Source of the DNA: Ktedonobacteria bacterium brp13
GTDB taxonomy: Bacteria; Chloroflexota; Ktedonobacteria; Ktedonobacterales; Ktedonobacteraceae
DNA: 64,000 nt
Direction of reading: 5' to 3'
Assembly: GCA_015099395.1 (NCBI GenBank)
Contig: AP024096.1
Span: 6,675,485 to 6,739,484, forward strand
Positions 16,814-25,704 of the stretch are shown here, piece by piece. Made by a program: the position numbers and the translations under genes. The notes under the pieces are model-generated. The model had not been told where the DNA came from. It was given only the letters and a program-made list of their open reading frames with translations, and did no database searches. Each line of letters opens with the position of its first letter. Position 1 is the first letter of the stretch.

Positions 16814-17986
16814 GTGGCAGTGGAACAATCTGCGGTAGCAGTCCGTTCTTTTTCAATGGATCATGGGCGTGTCTGTCAGGCTTATTTAGGGGCACATACT
16901 GATCTGGTGGCGCTGGCGTGGCGTGGACGGTCGAGGACGTTGCTGGCCTGTGTGGGTCCTGCGCATACGGTAGAGGTGTGGGTCTACTGGGAGGGTGCTC
17001 CTGATGCTGATGCTTCTGGTGCGGCTCGTTCGCTGAACTCTACCATAGTTGTGGATTCTCAGCGGCTGGCATCCGCGCTTGACCGGCGGTCGGCGTGTGT
17101 TTTGCAGACGACGTATTATGAGCATACTGGGGAGGTGACGGCGTTGGCATGGTCCCCTGCTGCGTCGCTGATTGCATCAGCGAGCGAAGATGGGACTGTG
17201 CGTGTCTGGGATGCACGGACAGGTGTGACGTGTCTGGTAGAACGTCAGGCCTGTGTGGTGGTGCGGACCCTCTCCTGGTCACCGGATGGATGCTTCCTTG
17301 CGATCGGTTGTGACGATAATAGTATTCGAGTGCTTGATATGCTTAAGCCGTGTATCGCAGTTTCGTACTATGGTCATGCGCATGGTCGCTATGGCATCGA
17401 TGCGTTGGCCTGGTCGCCGGATGGTTGTCGAATAGCCTCTGCTGGGGATGATGCAAGCGTACAGATCTGGGATGCTCGTAGCGGACGGCACCTCTTAACG
17501 TATGATGGACATCGAGAGCAATGGGCGCTGGTCGCAGCCTGGTCACCAGATGGTCGCTGGTTGGCCTCTGGCGGTGACGATATTCATGTGTGGAACGCGG
17601 CAACTGGAGAGCGCAGGCAGATCTATAGTGCGCATGAGTATACACAAAACTGGATCGATGCACTGGCCTGGTCGCCGGATGGGCGTTCCATTGCGACATC
17701 GAGTACGGATCGTGTGTTAAATATCTGGTATGTCGCGACAGCCCGCACGCTCTATTCGCAGGTACATCCCGGTTATGGTGAACCCTGTTATGGGCTACGT
17801 GCGAACGCACTGGCCTGGTTTCCGGACTCGCGTGTCAGGCCAGTGCACGGTGCGCGGGGGCTCCAGGACCACGCTGGAGCGTTGAGTGATCGGGATCATA
17901 GGCCTTTTCATGTCGTGTCTTGCTGTTTAGCTTTCGCCAGTTGTGATAAAACTGTCAGCCTGGTCAGGTTACCTATAGAGGAGTAG
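16814..17986 (+). CDS. WD40-repeat beta-propeller protein
   Basis: A 390-residue protein built of about seven WD40 repeats, probably a complete propeller for protein-protein contacts. Repeats are visible as ALAWSP..LIASASEDGTVRVWD, LSWSPDGCFLAIGCDDNSIRV, ALAWSPDGCRIASAGDD, AAWSPDGRWLASGGDD and ALAWSPDGRSIATSSTD. No signal peptide or membrane helix is seen, so it should be cytoplasmic. The start is the GTG at 16814, after AAGGGGGAG. The last blade is degenerate, with a low-complexity insertion near 350. It ends 4 nt before a FemAB-type gene, so the two are almost surely co-transcribed. A role as scaffold for that enzyme is only an inference. Confidence 0.85.
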   Translation: MAVEQSAVAVRSFSMDHGRVCQAYLGAHTDLVALAWRGRSRTLLACVGPAHTVEVWVYWEGAPDADASGAARSLNSTIVVDSQRLASALDRRSACVLQTTYYEHTGEVTALAWSPAASLIASASEDGTVRVWDARTGVTCLVERQACVVVRTLSWSPDGCFLAIGCDDNSIRVLDMLKPCIAVSYYGHAHGRYGIDALAWSPDGCRIASAGDDASVQIWDARSGRHLLTYDGHREQWALVAAWSPDGRWLASGGDDIHVWNAATGERRQIYSAHEYTQNWIDALAWSPDGRSIATSSTDRVLNIWYVATARTLYSQVHPGYGEPCYGLRANALAWFPDSRVRPVHGARGLQDHAGALSDRDHRPFHVVSCCLAFASCDKTVSLVRLPIEE

Positions 17987-17990
17987 AAAG

Positions 17991-19154
17991 ATGGAAGCAC
18001 GTTTCATTACTGATGCCCAGCAGTGGAACGACTTCGTGGCAACGTCTCCGTATGGAAATATTACGCAGTCGTATGAATGGGGTGAGTTTGCCAAACATGC
18101 AGGCTCAACGCCTTTGCACATTGGAGTTGTGGACGATGAGGGAAATCTCTGCGCCGCAATATTGATCCTGGTAACCAGGCTCCCTGTGTTAAAGAGTAAC
18201 TTCTTTTACGCGCCACGTGGTCCTATTATCGCCGATCCTAATGCGCCTGCTTTTACGGTCCTCTTGAACTTTATCAAGAGTGAGGCTCGTAAATACGGTG
18301 CTGTGATGCTCAAGCTGGAGCCAGGGGCCGAGGCTGAGGATCAGCATTGGATAATCTCTTTGCAGCGTCGTGGTTTTCGTCCTTCTCCGCAGTGGCTGCA
18401 TATTCGCAATGAGTGGATCCTGGATATCCGCCCCGATGAAAAGGCGTTGCTAGCGCAGATGAAAGAGAAGTGGCGCTACAATATTCGTCTTGCCAGCCGT
18501 AAGGGCGTGGTCATCCGTCGTGCTGAAGGGAAAGAGGATATCAAGAAGTTCTATGAGCTTCTGCAGGAGACCAGTGAGCGCGACGAGTTCTATATCCATG
18601 ACCTGGAGCATTTTGAGGCCTTTATGGATATCTTTGAGCCCAAAGGGATGGCGATCATGTTCCTGGCAGAGCATGAGGGCAAACCTGTTGCAGGCAACGT
18701 GCTGATGAAATATGGCAAGTGGTGCTGGTATCGCTATGGCGCTTCGACAGCGAAGGCGCGTAATCTGATGCCCAATCACCTGTTGCAGTGGAACGCGATC
18801 CAGTGGGCTAAAGAGCATGACTGCGAGTATTATAACTTCATCGGTATCCCGTCGACTCTTGAAGAGCCAGCCGCGCAGAAAGACCCCTTGTGGGGTGTCT
18901 ACACGTTTAAACGTGGCTTCAATGGCTTTGCGCGTCTCTCGTTGCCCGGCTATGATCTGCCCTATAATCCAGTACTCTATCAAGCGTACAGAAGGATGCT
19001 CGACTTCAAAAACTGGCGTGAGCATCGCCGTGCAGCGAAGGCCGAACGACTTGAGGAAGCAAAGAACGCTGAAAACAGGAACGCCGAAGCCAAAAGTACA
19101 ACTTCTACGGCGACACCGCCTGCAGCTGCGGATACAGCCAAAGCCAGTGTGTAG
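17991..19154 (+). CDS. FemAB-family aminoacyl transferase
   Basis: A 387-residue protein of the FemABX/GNAT-like family, which adds amino acids from aminoacyl-tRNA to peptidoglycan precursors. The N-terminus (WNDFVATSPYGNITQSYEWG) and the central EKWRYNIRLASRKGV motif are typical. The second GNAT-like half runs to about 340 (WNAIQWAKEHDCEYYNFIGI, then the FKRGFNGFARLSLPGYDL ending). The last 45 residues are a charged Ala/Glu/Lys/Thr tail. A ribosome site, GAGGAG, lies inside the end of the WD40 gene. The peptide cross-bridge of this organism is not known, so the amino acid added cannot be stated. Confidence 0.85.
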   Translation: MEARFITDAQQWNDFVATSPYGNITQSYEWGEFAKHAGSTPLHIGVVDDEGNLCAAILILVTRLPVLKSNFFYAPRGPIIADPNAPAFTVLLNFIKSEARKYGAVMLKLEPGAEAEDQHWIISLQRRGFRPSPQWLHIRNEWILDIRPDEKALLAQMKEKWRYNIRLASRKGVVIRRAEGKEDIKKFYELLQETSERDEFYIHDLEHFEAFMDIFEPKGMAIMFLAEHEGKPVAGNVLMKYGKWCWYRYGASTAKARNLMPNHLLQWNAIQWAKEHDCEYYNFIGIPSTLEEPAAQKDPLWGVYTFKRGFNGFARLSLPGYDLPYNPVLYQAYRRMLDFKNWREHRRAAKAERLEEAKNAENRNAEAKSTTSTATPPAAADTAKASV

Positions 19155-19180
19155 CAGTTGTAGCCGTTAGCAGGAAATAT

Positions 19181-19230
19181 AAAAGCAGAGAGATAGGAAG
19201 CCTAAACGTGCCTATCTCTCTGCTTCTTTT
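19181..19230. terminator. Bidirectional terminator between FemAB and argG
   Basis: A perfect 17-bp stem (AAAAGCAGAGAGATAGG and complement) with T-rich tail on + and A-rich left flank for the - strand. Confidence 0.9.
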
Positions 19231-19239
19231 GTTGCCTGG

Positions 19240-20523
19240 TTATGCTTCCGCTTCCGCTTCTTCACGGTTTTCGGCGATCTGGACTTTGTGATTGTTTGTA
19301 TTGAGCAGATTGCCTTCGATACCGATGGAAGGTAGCAGTTGTGCCTGTGCCTGCGTGGTCAGAGGCAGGGCCCACAGTTTGATGAAGCCCAGAGCTGCGT
19401 TATGGTCGAACTGGTCGCTACTATCGTAGGTAGCCAGGCCGAGGCTATAGAGCGAGTTATCGGATTTGCGACCGACGATCTGGCAGCGTCCGCGCGAGAG
19501 CTTGACGCGAACAGTGCCGCTGACAAAACGCTGGGTGTTCTGAACATAGGCGGCCAGATCCTGATGCAGGGCGCTATACCATTGTCCATTGTAGATCAGG
19601 CGAGCGTACTCGTTGGCGACGATCTCTTTGAAGCGTGTCTGCTCACGGCTCAGCGTCAGGGTCTCCAGGGCGCTATGGGCGCTGTGTAGTACGACGGCGG
19701 CAGGAGCCTCGTAGATCTCGCGGGACTTGATACCGACCAGGCGATTCTCAATATGATCGATACGCCCGATGCCGTACTTGCCGGCTTCCTGATTCAGGGT
19801 CTCAATGAGGACTGAGCCCTCCATCTCTTGCTCATTTAGAGCAACTGGGATGCCGTTCTTGAAGGTGATCTCATAGTAGGTCGGCTCCAGATTGTTGAGG
19901 GAGTCGGGATCGCTGGTCCAGGCAAAGACATCAGCGGGTGGCTCGGCCCAGGGGTCCTCTAAGATACCACATTCGACGCTGCGACCCCACAGATTCTGGT
20001 CGACCGAGTAAGGGTTTTGTGCGGTAACCTTGATGGGGATATTATGCTCGGCGGCATAGGCGATCTCGTTGTCTCGTGTCATGCTCCACTCACGTACCGG
20101 AGCGATGATCTTCAGATCGGGGGCCAGTGTATTGATTGAGACGTCGAAGCGAACCTGGTCATTGCCTTTGCCGGTGCAGCCATGGGCAACGGCGACCGCA
20201 CCCTCCTGGCGCGCAACCTCTACCAGCAGGCGCGCGATCAAAGGACGTGCCAGAGCAGTGGCTAGCGGATACTGTCCCTCGTAGATAGCACCAGCCTGGA
20301 GCGCGGGCCAGACAAAGTAGTTAACGAAATCTTCGCGACCATTGACGATCATTGACTTGACTGCACCGATCTTAATGGCGCGTGCTGCGACCTCTTGTAG
20401 ATCTTTCTCATTGCCGACATCAATCGTTACAGCAATGACGTCCATATCGTATTTCTCTTTGATCCAGCGAATTGCAACGGACGTATCAAGTCCACCTGAA
20501 TATGCGAGTACTGCGGTTGCCAT
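19240..20523 (-). CDS. argG: Argininosuccinate synthase
   Basis: Joins citrulline and aspartate with ATP to form argininosuccinate, the penultimate arginine step. The 427-residue protein has the ATP pyrophosphatase P-loop SGGLDTS at 9-15. GRSVECGILEDPWAEPP and the GIPVALN area are typical of the subfamily that starts MATAVLAYSGGLDTS. Length is slightly above the common 400. It follows argH by 2 nt, so both are translated from the mRNA that starts at the Arg T-box. The C-terminus ends in a short acidic tail (EEAEAEA). Confidence 0.97.
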   Translation of the reverse strand: MATAVLAYSGGLDTSVAIRWIKEKYDMDVIAVTIDVGNEKDLQEVAARAIKIGAVKSMIVNGREDFVNYFVWPALQAGAIYEGQYPLATALARPLIARLLVEVARQEGAVAVAHGCTGKGNDQVRFDVSINTLAPDLKIIAPVREWSMTRDNEIAYAAEHNIPIKVTAQNPYSVDQNLWGRSVECGILEDPWAEPPADVFAWTSDPDSLNNLEPTYYEITFKNGIPVALNEQEMEGSVLIETLNQEAGKYGIGRIDHIENRLVGIKSREIYEAPAAVVLHSAHSALETLTLSREQTRFKEIVANEYARLIYNGQWYSALHQDLAAYVQNTQRFVSGTVRVKLSRGRCQIVGRKSDNSLYSLGLATYDSSDQFDHNAALGFIKLWALPLTTQAQAQLLPSIGIEGNLLNTNNHKVQIAENREEAEAEA

Positions 20524-20525
20524 AA

Positions 20526-21938
20526 TTAAAGTTCCTCCATTATCTGTATGTTGGTTGTACCTGTAAGGTGTTGTATTGCGGAGATGAATGCGTCGCTACG
20601 TTGCTGCCATTGCTGCTTTGCCTGGGCTAATCTCTGCTGATCCAATGTGATGCCGGGATTGCCGCTGCCACCGAGGTGTGTGCGTGCCTGCAAGCGTGTT
20701 GCAAGCTGTTCCTGACTCTCGACTGGGAAGGCGCTATTATGCTGGTCGAGCTGTGCCAGCACTTTTTTGCCGACCGTGCGATAGGCATCGCGGAAGGGGA
20801 TATGCTCTTGCGTCATCATCTCATAGGCCTGGTCGGTAGCGAAGAGTTCAAATGTACATGCCTTCTGTATGCGATCGACATTGACCGTTATATTATCAAG
20901 TGTCAGTGTGCAGATCTCAAGACTCTGCTGAGCCAGGTCCAGCGCATCCATAAAGGGCTGTTTGGTCTCCTGGAAGTCCATATTGAAGCCAGAAGGGAGG
21001 CCGCAGACGATACCCATGATCTGCTGCTGATAGGCCAGCATTGTATGGGAGCGCCCTCTCACAACCTCCATGATATCCAGATTGCGCTTTTGCGGCATGA
21101 TACTGCTACCAGTACAGAGCTCCTGCGAGACCTGGAAAAAGCCATATTCGGCAGTGGTATAGAGGAGAAGATCCTGGGCTAGCTTGCTTAGATCCAGCAT
21201 GATCTGCGAGAGCGCCTGCACGATAATTGACTCGATCTTGCCGCGTCCATGTTGAACGTAGATAACGTTGTTTTGAACACGAGCAAAGCCCAGCAGGTCC
21301 GCCACCAACTGGCGATCGATAGGCAGTGGGACGCCATAGCCAGCGGCCGAACCGAGCGGAGACTGATCGTTTATCTCGTAGGCGCTGGCGAGCAGGCGCT
21401 CGTCATCCAGCAGTGCTTCAGCGAAACTGGCCGCCCAGAGTCCGACCGATGAAAGCATGCCTCGTTGCATATGCGTATAACCGGGCATCGGTACATGCAT
21501 ATGTTGTTCAGCAAAAGCCAGCAGGGTCGCGCAGAGCGTCGTCAGCTTCTGACTGACCATGCAGAGCTGTTCTTTCCCATAGAGGCGCAGATCAACCAGA
21601 ACCTGATCATTACGTGAGCGGGCCGTGTGGATCTTCTTGCCGGCTGCACCAGCATGTTCGGCTAAGAAGTTCTCGACGCTAGTATGAACATCTTCATCCG
21701 ATGGCTTGATCTCAAACGTACCATCAGCGGCCTGTTGTAGGATCAAGCGCAGCGCCTGTGTCAGAGCAGTTAACTCGTCCTGGCTCAAGATGCCGATGTG
21801 TTGTAGCATCGTTGCATGGGCCAGTGAGCCCCACACATCGTGACGGATCAGTTGATTGTCGAGCTGACTGTTGCGCGCACCTAGAAAGCGCTCAACGCTG
21901 GCATTGATCGAATAGCCTTTTTGCCAGAGTTTACTCAT
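20526..21938 (-). CDS. argH: Argininosuccinate lyase
   Basis: Cleaves argininosuccinate to arginine and fumarate in the cytoplasm. The 470-residue protein has the fumarase/aspartase-family signature GSSIMPQKRN at 277-286. It also has TARSRNDQV at 105-113 and the catalytic histidine in the YTHMQRG motif near 155. The signature reads MPQKRN where most homologues have MPQKKN. The gene order argH-argG is inverted relative to the more common argG-argH. Transcription starts upstream of the T-box leader (22133-22440), so expression should rise when tRNA-Arg is uncharged. Confidence 0.97.
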   Translation of the reverse strand: MSKLWQKGYSINASVERFLGARNSQLDNQLIRHDVWGSLAHATMLQHIGILSQDELTALTQALRLILQQAADGTFEIKPSDEDVHTSVENFLAEHAGAAGKKIHTARSRNDQVLVDLRLYGKEQLCMVSQKLTTLCATLLAFAEQHMHVPMPGYTHMQRGMLSSVGLWAASFAEALLDDERLLASAYEINDQSPLGSAAGYGVPLPIDRQLVADLLGFARVQNNVIYVQHGRGKIESIIVQALSQIMLDLSKLAQDLLLYTTAEYGFFQVSQELCTGSSIMPQKRNLDIMEVVRGRSHTMLAYQQQIMGIVCGLPSGFNMDFQETKQPFMDALDLAQQSLEICTLTLDNITVNVDRIQKACTFELFATDQAYEMMTQEHIPFRDAYRTVGKKVLAQLDQHNSAFPVESQEQLATRLQARTHLGGSGNPGITLDQQRLAQAKQQWQQRSDAFISAIQHLTGTTNIQIMEEL

Positions 21939-22132
21939 CGTGCACCTACTTTCGGTGCAGACCCGCTGTGTATAGTGTGACGGGTATTGCTATACCATAC
22001 AGATAGAGAAGGGAGAGCTGTTCTGTTTGCGCATACTGCTGCGAACATGTAGCCATTGCCTCCCAGCGAATAGTGTGCCATTGTGCGTTCACCTTCGGTC
22101 CATTGTAGCAGAGAGGAGGCTGAAGAGGATAT

Positions 22133-22440
22133 AAAAAATCCCGCCCCCTCGTCAACAGAGAAGGGACGAGAGTGCAGGCTGTCATCTTCAAAATGACCCT
22201 GAGTCACACCCGTGGTACCACCCTAATTGTTTTGCGCGCCGCACAATACAACGCGAAAACCACTTTATGGTTGATTTTGACATGGGAACCACCCACCTGT
22301 CCTACTTGCAACAAAGCTTTCTTCGGCCAGCCGCTCACGAACGCGTTCTAAGCAAACATTACCATTCCGAACTCTCACTCTGCTTCGGATCGCTGTCGGA
22401 TGTTACGCTCATACTAGTTTCGCTCAACGCGAGTCTGTGT
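22133..22440 (-). promoter_or_regulatory. T-box riboswitch specific for tRNA-Arg, upstream of argHG
   Basis: Read on the - strand, Stem I contains the AGTA loop-E strand and, opposite, GAA followed by the specifier CGC (22345-22343), an arginine codon, then a purine. A conserved segment CGAGCGGCTGGCCGAAG-like region follows. The antiterminator sequence AGGGTGGTACCACG lies at 22211-22224; its UGGU bulge would pair with an ACCA tRNA end. The terminator (22133-22171) is a 12-bp stem, starting TCTCGTCCCTTC, and six Ts. The leader shares long blocks with the carA leader, including the region around the specifier. Confidence 0.92.
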
Positions 22441-22462
22441 ATACGTTTCATATCTGCGCTTT

Positions 22463-22491
22463 AGCATAACAGTCTCATTAGCAAATGTCAA
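22463..22491 (-). promoter_or_regulatory. Predicted sigma-A promoter of argHG
   Basis: On the - strand: TTGACA (22491-22486), 17-nt spacer, TATGCT (22468-22463). The start would be near 22456, about 15 nt before the T-box Stem I. Confidence 0.8.
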
Positions 22492-22522
22492 ATGAATGAC
22501 TAACTATAATTTTTTAAGCTGC

Positions 22523-22542
22523 TATGTGCGAACTTGCACATA
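22523..22542. promoter_or_regulatory. Candidate operator palindrome upstream of argHG
   Basis: TATGTGC and GCACATA are perfect arms with a 6-nt centre. The middle of the site lies about 76 bp upstream of the predicted argHG start. It resembles the palindrome at 43482-43500. The protein that may bind is unknown. Confidence 0.45.
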
Positions 22543-22717
22543 ATCCTACCGCTCTAAAAGCTACGATTATTTTAGTATGAGTTTACCTATGCGATACTGA
22601 TCAATAAACTAAAAGAGGAATATATTGTATCGAGTATACATTCATAGTCGTGTAACGTAAGGGAATAAAGTTTTTTTGCACGTTGGCAAGAGGCTATTCT
22701 TGGAAGGAGCGCTACAA

Positions 22718-23695
22718 ATGAGCGTCATTACCAATTTAGGTGTCGCCGTCATCTCTTCTCTGGCGACCGCGTTGGCATTGGTCTTTGCTTTTGTGCCACG
22801 ACTCATTGGTTTCCTTGTTATTCTACTGATTGGTTGGGCCATTGCTAAGGGTCTGGAGAAGGGTGTCACATTGTTGCTGCGCCGAGTCGGCTTTGATCGT
22901 GTCGGTGAGCGCATCGGGCTTGCTCGGATGGAGCAGCAACTCAACATGCGGATGGACGCCTCTTCTCTATTAGGGAGGGTCGTCTTCTGGTTTATATTCC
23001 TGATTTTCCTGATCCCTGCGTTCAATGCGCTCGAGCTGGTAGCTGTAAGCGGCCTGCTCAATGGGTTGATCAGCTATGTACCGAACATTTTCGTCGCTAT
23101 TGTCGTTCTGCTGTTGGGTATGTTGGTTGCCAGCCTGGCGTACGACGTCGTCGTTGCAGCGAGCTCTAGGCGCATGAAAAATCCTCGTATGCTGGGTAAC
23201 GTTGTACGCTACTTCATTGTAGGCTTCTCTGTCTTGATCGCTCTAGAGCAATTGAGTATCGCGCCACTACTGATTAGCATCCTCTTTACCGCTGTTGTTG
23301 GTGGAGCCGCGCTGGCACTTGGTCTCTCCTTTGGCCTGGGTGGTCGCGAGACAGCACAACGTCTGCTCTCCCGTAGCGAGAGCGCGTTGAGTGGTAGCAG
23401 TACCGGTGCTCTCGAAACTGATAGTCAGTTCTCACGTGAGCCGTTTAATCGGGCACCAGAGATGGGGAAGATGCAGTCATCACAGCCTGAAAGCTTCTCT
23501 CCGTCCGCGCAACCTGGAAGTTCTGCCCAGCCAGCGCAGCCTGTAACCCCTGCTCAGTCAGCACAGCAAGCATCGCAACAGGTCCCGCCTGAGGTGAGAT
23601 CTGCGCAGCGTGCTGGCACGATGCCGCCGCCTGAGCGTCCATTTACCGGAAATATCACACCTCCGCAGATGGAGAGGCCGTATCCGGATCGTTAG
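22718..23695 (+). CDS. Membrane protein with MscS-like conserved TM helix
   Basis: A 325-residue membrane protein. The ATG at 22718 follows GGAAGGAG and is preferred over the TTG at 22676. There are four hydrophobic segments, at about 5-45, 85-115, 120-150 and 160-215. The RRVGFDRVGERIGLARMEQQ and LGLSFGLGGRETAQRLL stretches resemble the conserved-TM-helix family that is related to small mechanosensitive channels, but the large MscS beta-domain is absent. The last 95 residues are Pro/Gln/Ser/Ala-rich and probably disordered. It is divergent from argH and ends in a clear terminator. A channel role is plausible but not proven. Confidence 0.7.
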   Translation: MSVITNLGVAVISSLATALALVFAFVPRLIGFLVILLIGWAIAKGLEKGVTLLLRRVGFDRVGERIGLARMEQQLNMRMDASSLLGRVVFWFIFLIFLIPAFNALELVAVSGLLNGLISYVPNIFVAIVVLLLGMLVASLAYDVVVAASSRRMKNPRMLGNVVRYFIVGFSVLIALEQLSIAPLLISILFTAVVGGAALALGLSFGLGGRETAQRLLSRSESALSGSSTGALETDSQFSREPFNRAPEMGKMQSSQPESFSPSAQPGSSAQPAQPVTPAQSAQQASQQVPPEVRSAQRAGTMPPPERPFTGNITPPQMERPYPDR

Positions 23696-23750
23696 ATTCT
23701 CGTAGTCCTCTCTGGTAGATTTATCGAGTAGATTTGTATAGCAATGGAAA

Positions 23751-23784
23751 AAGAAGGCAGCGCATACAGTGGCGCTGCCTTCTT
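23751..23784 (+). terminator. Intrinsic terminator after the MscS-like gene
   Basis: Twelve-bp stem AAGAAGGCAGCG with complement, 10-nt loop and pyrimidine-rich tail. Confidence 0.85.
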
Positions 23785-23889
23785 CTATTTGCCTTTCAGC
23801 ATGGTGTCCAGAGCGTCGAGTGAAGAGAGGAGCTTTGGTGTGTGGATAGAATATCCATAACGAGGGACGCTTTACGTCACAGAGTTATC

Positions 23890-23919
23890 TTGACAACTTT
23901 TCAGTGCGATTACTATACT
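23890..23919 (+). promoter_or_regulatory. Predicted sigma-A promoter of hisG
   Basis: TTGACA (23890-23895), 18-nt spacer, TATACT (23914-23919). It leads into the His T-box. Confidence 0.8.
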
Positions 23920-24041
23920 CTAAGCAGTAGCTGAAATAGCTCATGAATTGCGTAGAAGGAAGAGTGAGCGTCGTGCATTCTGGTGTGTATGGAGGATGAG
24001 GAGGATGGGGGGATACTCTTCTGCAAAAGTAGTGGCGTTAC

Positions 24042-24393
24042 AATCGTGGAAAAGTAGGTAGGGCTAGTATCTACAGCGACCTGGAGTATGGTGCAAGTCC
24101 AGGGATGCTATTGTACCGAACACACCATGAGAGCTTTATGTGAAAATGTGTGGATGCCTGTCATACGGTCTTACTGGCCTTGCATAACTGGACGTGGGAT
24201 TGATGGGCGCATACTGAAGCATAGCGGAGTGGCTCATCCGTTATCAAGAGCTATCGATACTCTGTTGCTCACCAGGACGGTTAGCATGGGTGGGGTATCG
24301 AGCTGAGTGCTTGTCCGTAATTGGACAGGAAAGAGGATGGGACCACGGATATTACCTTCGTTCCTCGGTGGTCGAGGAATGGAGGTTTTTTTT
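24042..24393 (+). promoter_or_regulatory. T-box riboswitch specific for tRNA-His, upstream of hisG
   Basis: The base helix CGTGG/CCATG (24045-24049 / 24125-24129) encloses the AGTA loop-E strand (24053-24056) and, opposite, GAA (24118-24120). GAA is followed by the specifier CAC (24121-24123), a histidine codon. Stem I has further pairs GGTA/TACC and TAGTATC/GATGCTA. The distal hairpin CCTGGA/TCCAGG carries an ATGGTGCAA-type loop (24086-24097). The antiterminator AGGATGGGACCACGG is at 24334-24348. Its UGGG bulge would pair with CCCA, matching the C73 discriminator that is special to tRNA-His. The terminator (24355-24393) has a 13-bp stem and eight Ts. Confidence 0.92.
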
Positions 24394-24421
24394 GTACACA
24401 AATAGGAGGAGTGGCAAGGTT

Positions 24422-25300
24422 ATGGCAAAGCTGAACGATGATCACTTAAAGTTAGCGATCCAGAAAGATGGGCGCTTGACCGAAGATACGCGCAACCTGT
24501 TGCGTACGGTTGGTCTGCACTATGAAACCTATAAACGGCAACTCTTCAGTATCTGCCGCAATTTTCCGCTGGATATTCTCTATGTGCGTGATGATGATAT
24601 CGCTGAATATGTAGCCGAGGGCGTAGTCGATCTGGGTATTGTTGGACGTAACCTTGTTGTGGAGTCGGAGAAGCCAGTCAAAGAGCTGCTTGAATTGAAC
24701 TATGGTCAGTGCAGCCTCAAAGTCGCCGTCCCGGCTGAAAGTGGTATTACCACTATTGAGCAGCTAGCCGGTTGCAACGTCGCTACCTCCTATCCCGTAA
24801 CCACCACACGCTATTTTGCTGATCAGCACGTAGATGCCAACATTATTACGATTAGTGGCAGTGTCGAGATTACACCTGCACTGGGTGTTGCCTCTGCTAT
24901 CGTTGACCTGGTCAGCACGGGGAGTAGCTTGCGCTTGAACGATCTTATCCCTATTGCCAACGTACTGGACTCGCAGTCGATTGTGATTGGTAATCCCCGC
25001 TCGGTTGCACATCCTGAGAAGCGTGCCATCATTGATCGTCTGCTCACCCGTTTCCAGGGTGTTATCACGGCCTCCGAGTATAAATATGTGATGATGAACG
25101 TGCCGCATGACTCCCTGGCATATATTACGACGATCATGCCCGGTCTGAAATCGCCGACCGTGCTACCGACGGCTGATGCCGGCTGGATGGCAGTCCATAC
25201 CGCGATTCGTGAAGACGTCTTCTGGGATGTGATCGAGGAACTGAAGACGCTCGGCGCGCAAGGCATCCTGGTATCTTCAATTGAGAAAATGTTCTTCTAG
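24422..25300 (+). CDS. hisG: ATP phosphoribosyltransferase, long form
   Basis: First step of histidine synthesis: ATP plus PRPP gives phosphoribosyl-ATP. The ATG at 24422 lies just behind the T-box terminator, downstream of an AGGAGG box with a long spacer. It yields a typical start (MAKLNDDHLKLAIQKDGRLT). At 292 residues it is the long, self-contained HisG form with a C-terminal regulatory ACT-like domain (from about 210) and needs no HisZ. The GVVDLGIVGRNLV and PRPP-loop-like VDLVSTGSSLRLNDL motifs are visible. The open frame upstream to 24290 lies in the T-box and is unlikely to be translated. No other his gene is in the window. Confidence 0.95.
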   Translation: MAKLNDDHLKLAIQKDGRLTEDTRNLLRTVGLHYETYKRQLFSICRNFPLDILYVRDDDIAEYVAEGVVDLGIVGRNLVVESEKPVKELLELNYGQCSLKVAVPAESGITTIEQLAGCNVATSYPVTTTRYFADQHVDANIITISGSVEITPALGVASAIVDLVSTGSSLRLNDLIPIANVLDSQSIVIGNPRSVAHPEKRAIIDRLLTRFQGVITASEYKYVMMNVPHDSLAYITTIMPGLKSPTVLPTADAGWMAVHTAIREDVFWDVIEELKTLGAQGILVSSIEKMFF

Positions 25301-25340
25301 CGTTCCTGGAAGCCTTTTCACATAAACTTTCTTGTTCAGA

Positions 25341-25408
25341 AAAAAGAACTCCTCTGATTGAGACTTGTGCTGGAAATAAAGCAAGGTAGTATCAGTGGGG
25401 TTCTTTTT
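25341..25408 (+). terminator. Long hairpin terminator after hisG
   Basis: AAAAAGAACTCC pairs with GGGGTTCTTTTT across an extended imperfect stem with an inner CTGAT/ATCAG pair. Confidence 0.65.
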
Positions 25409-25704
25409 GCACGTTGTATTGCATAGAACGTGACTCCATTAGCGAACGTCGATCTCTCTCTACAAAAAATGAGTTATCTGATTCCCTCTTCCCAAAGCAG
25501 TGAGGGCTAAGTACCCCTCTTAAAGAAAAGCATCCTGAGAGCCTCTGTTTCTGTCAAGACGTTTACATAGACGAGAAGCAAATAATGTCACCATTTTGCT
25601 CTTCCTGTGTTTATAGAAATGCACATACATATATCACTTCTATTGAGAAAACCGAAAGGTCCGTATCTTGCGCCTATCTGGGCCTGATAAGGAGAGTAAA
25701 TGTC

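Noticed and set aside
21935..22207. Open frames upstream of argH on the - strand
   Set aside because: They cover the T-box terminator and the sequence behind it; base pairing explains the region better.
24290..24421. N-terminal extension of hisG
   Set aside because: The frame is open, but these bases form the T-box antiterminator and terminator; the ATG at 24422 is the natural start.
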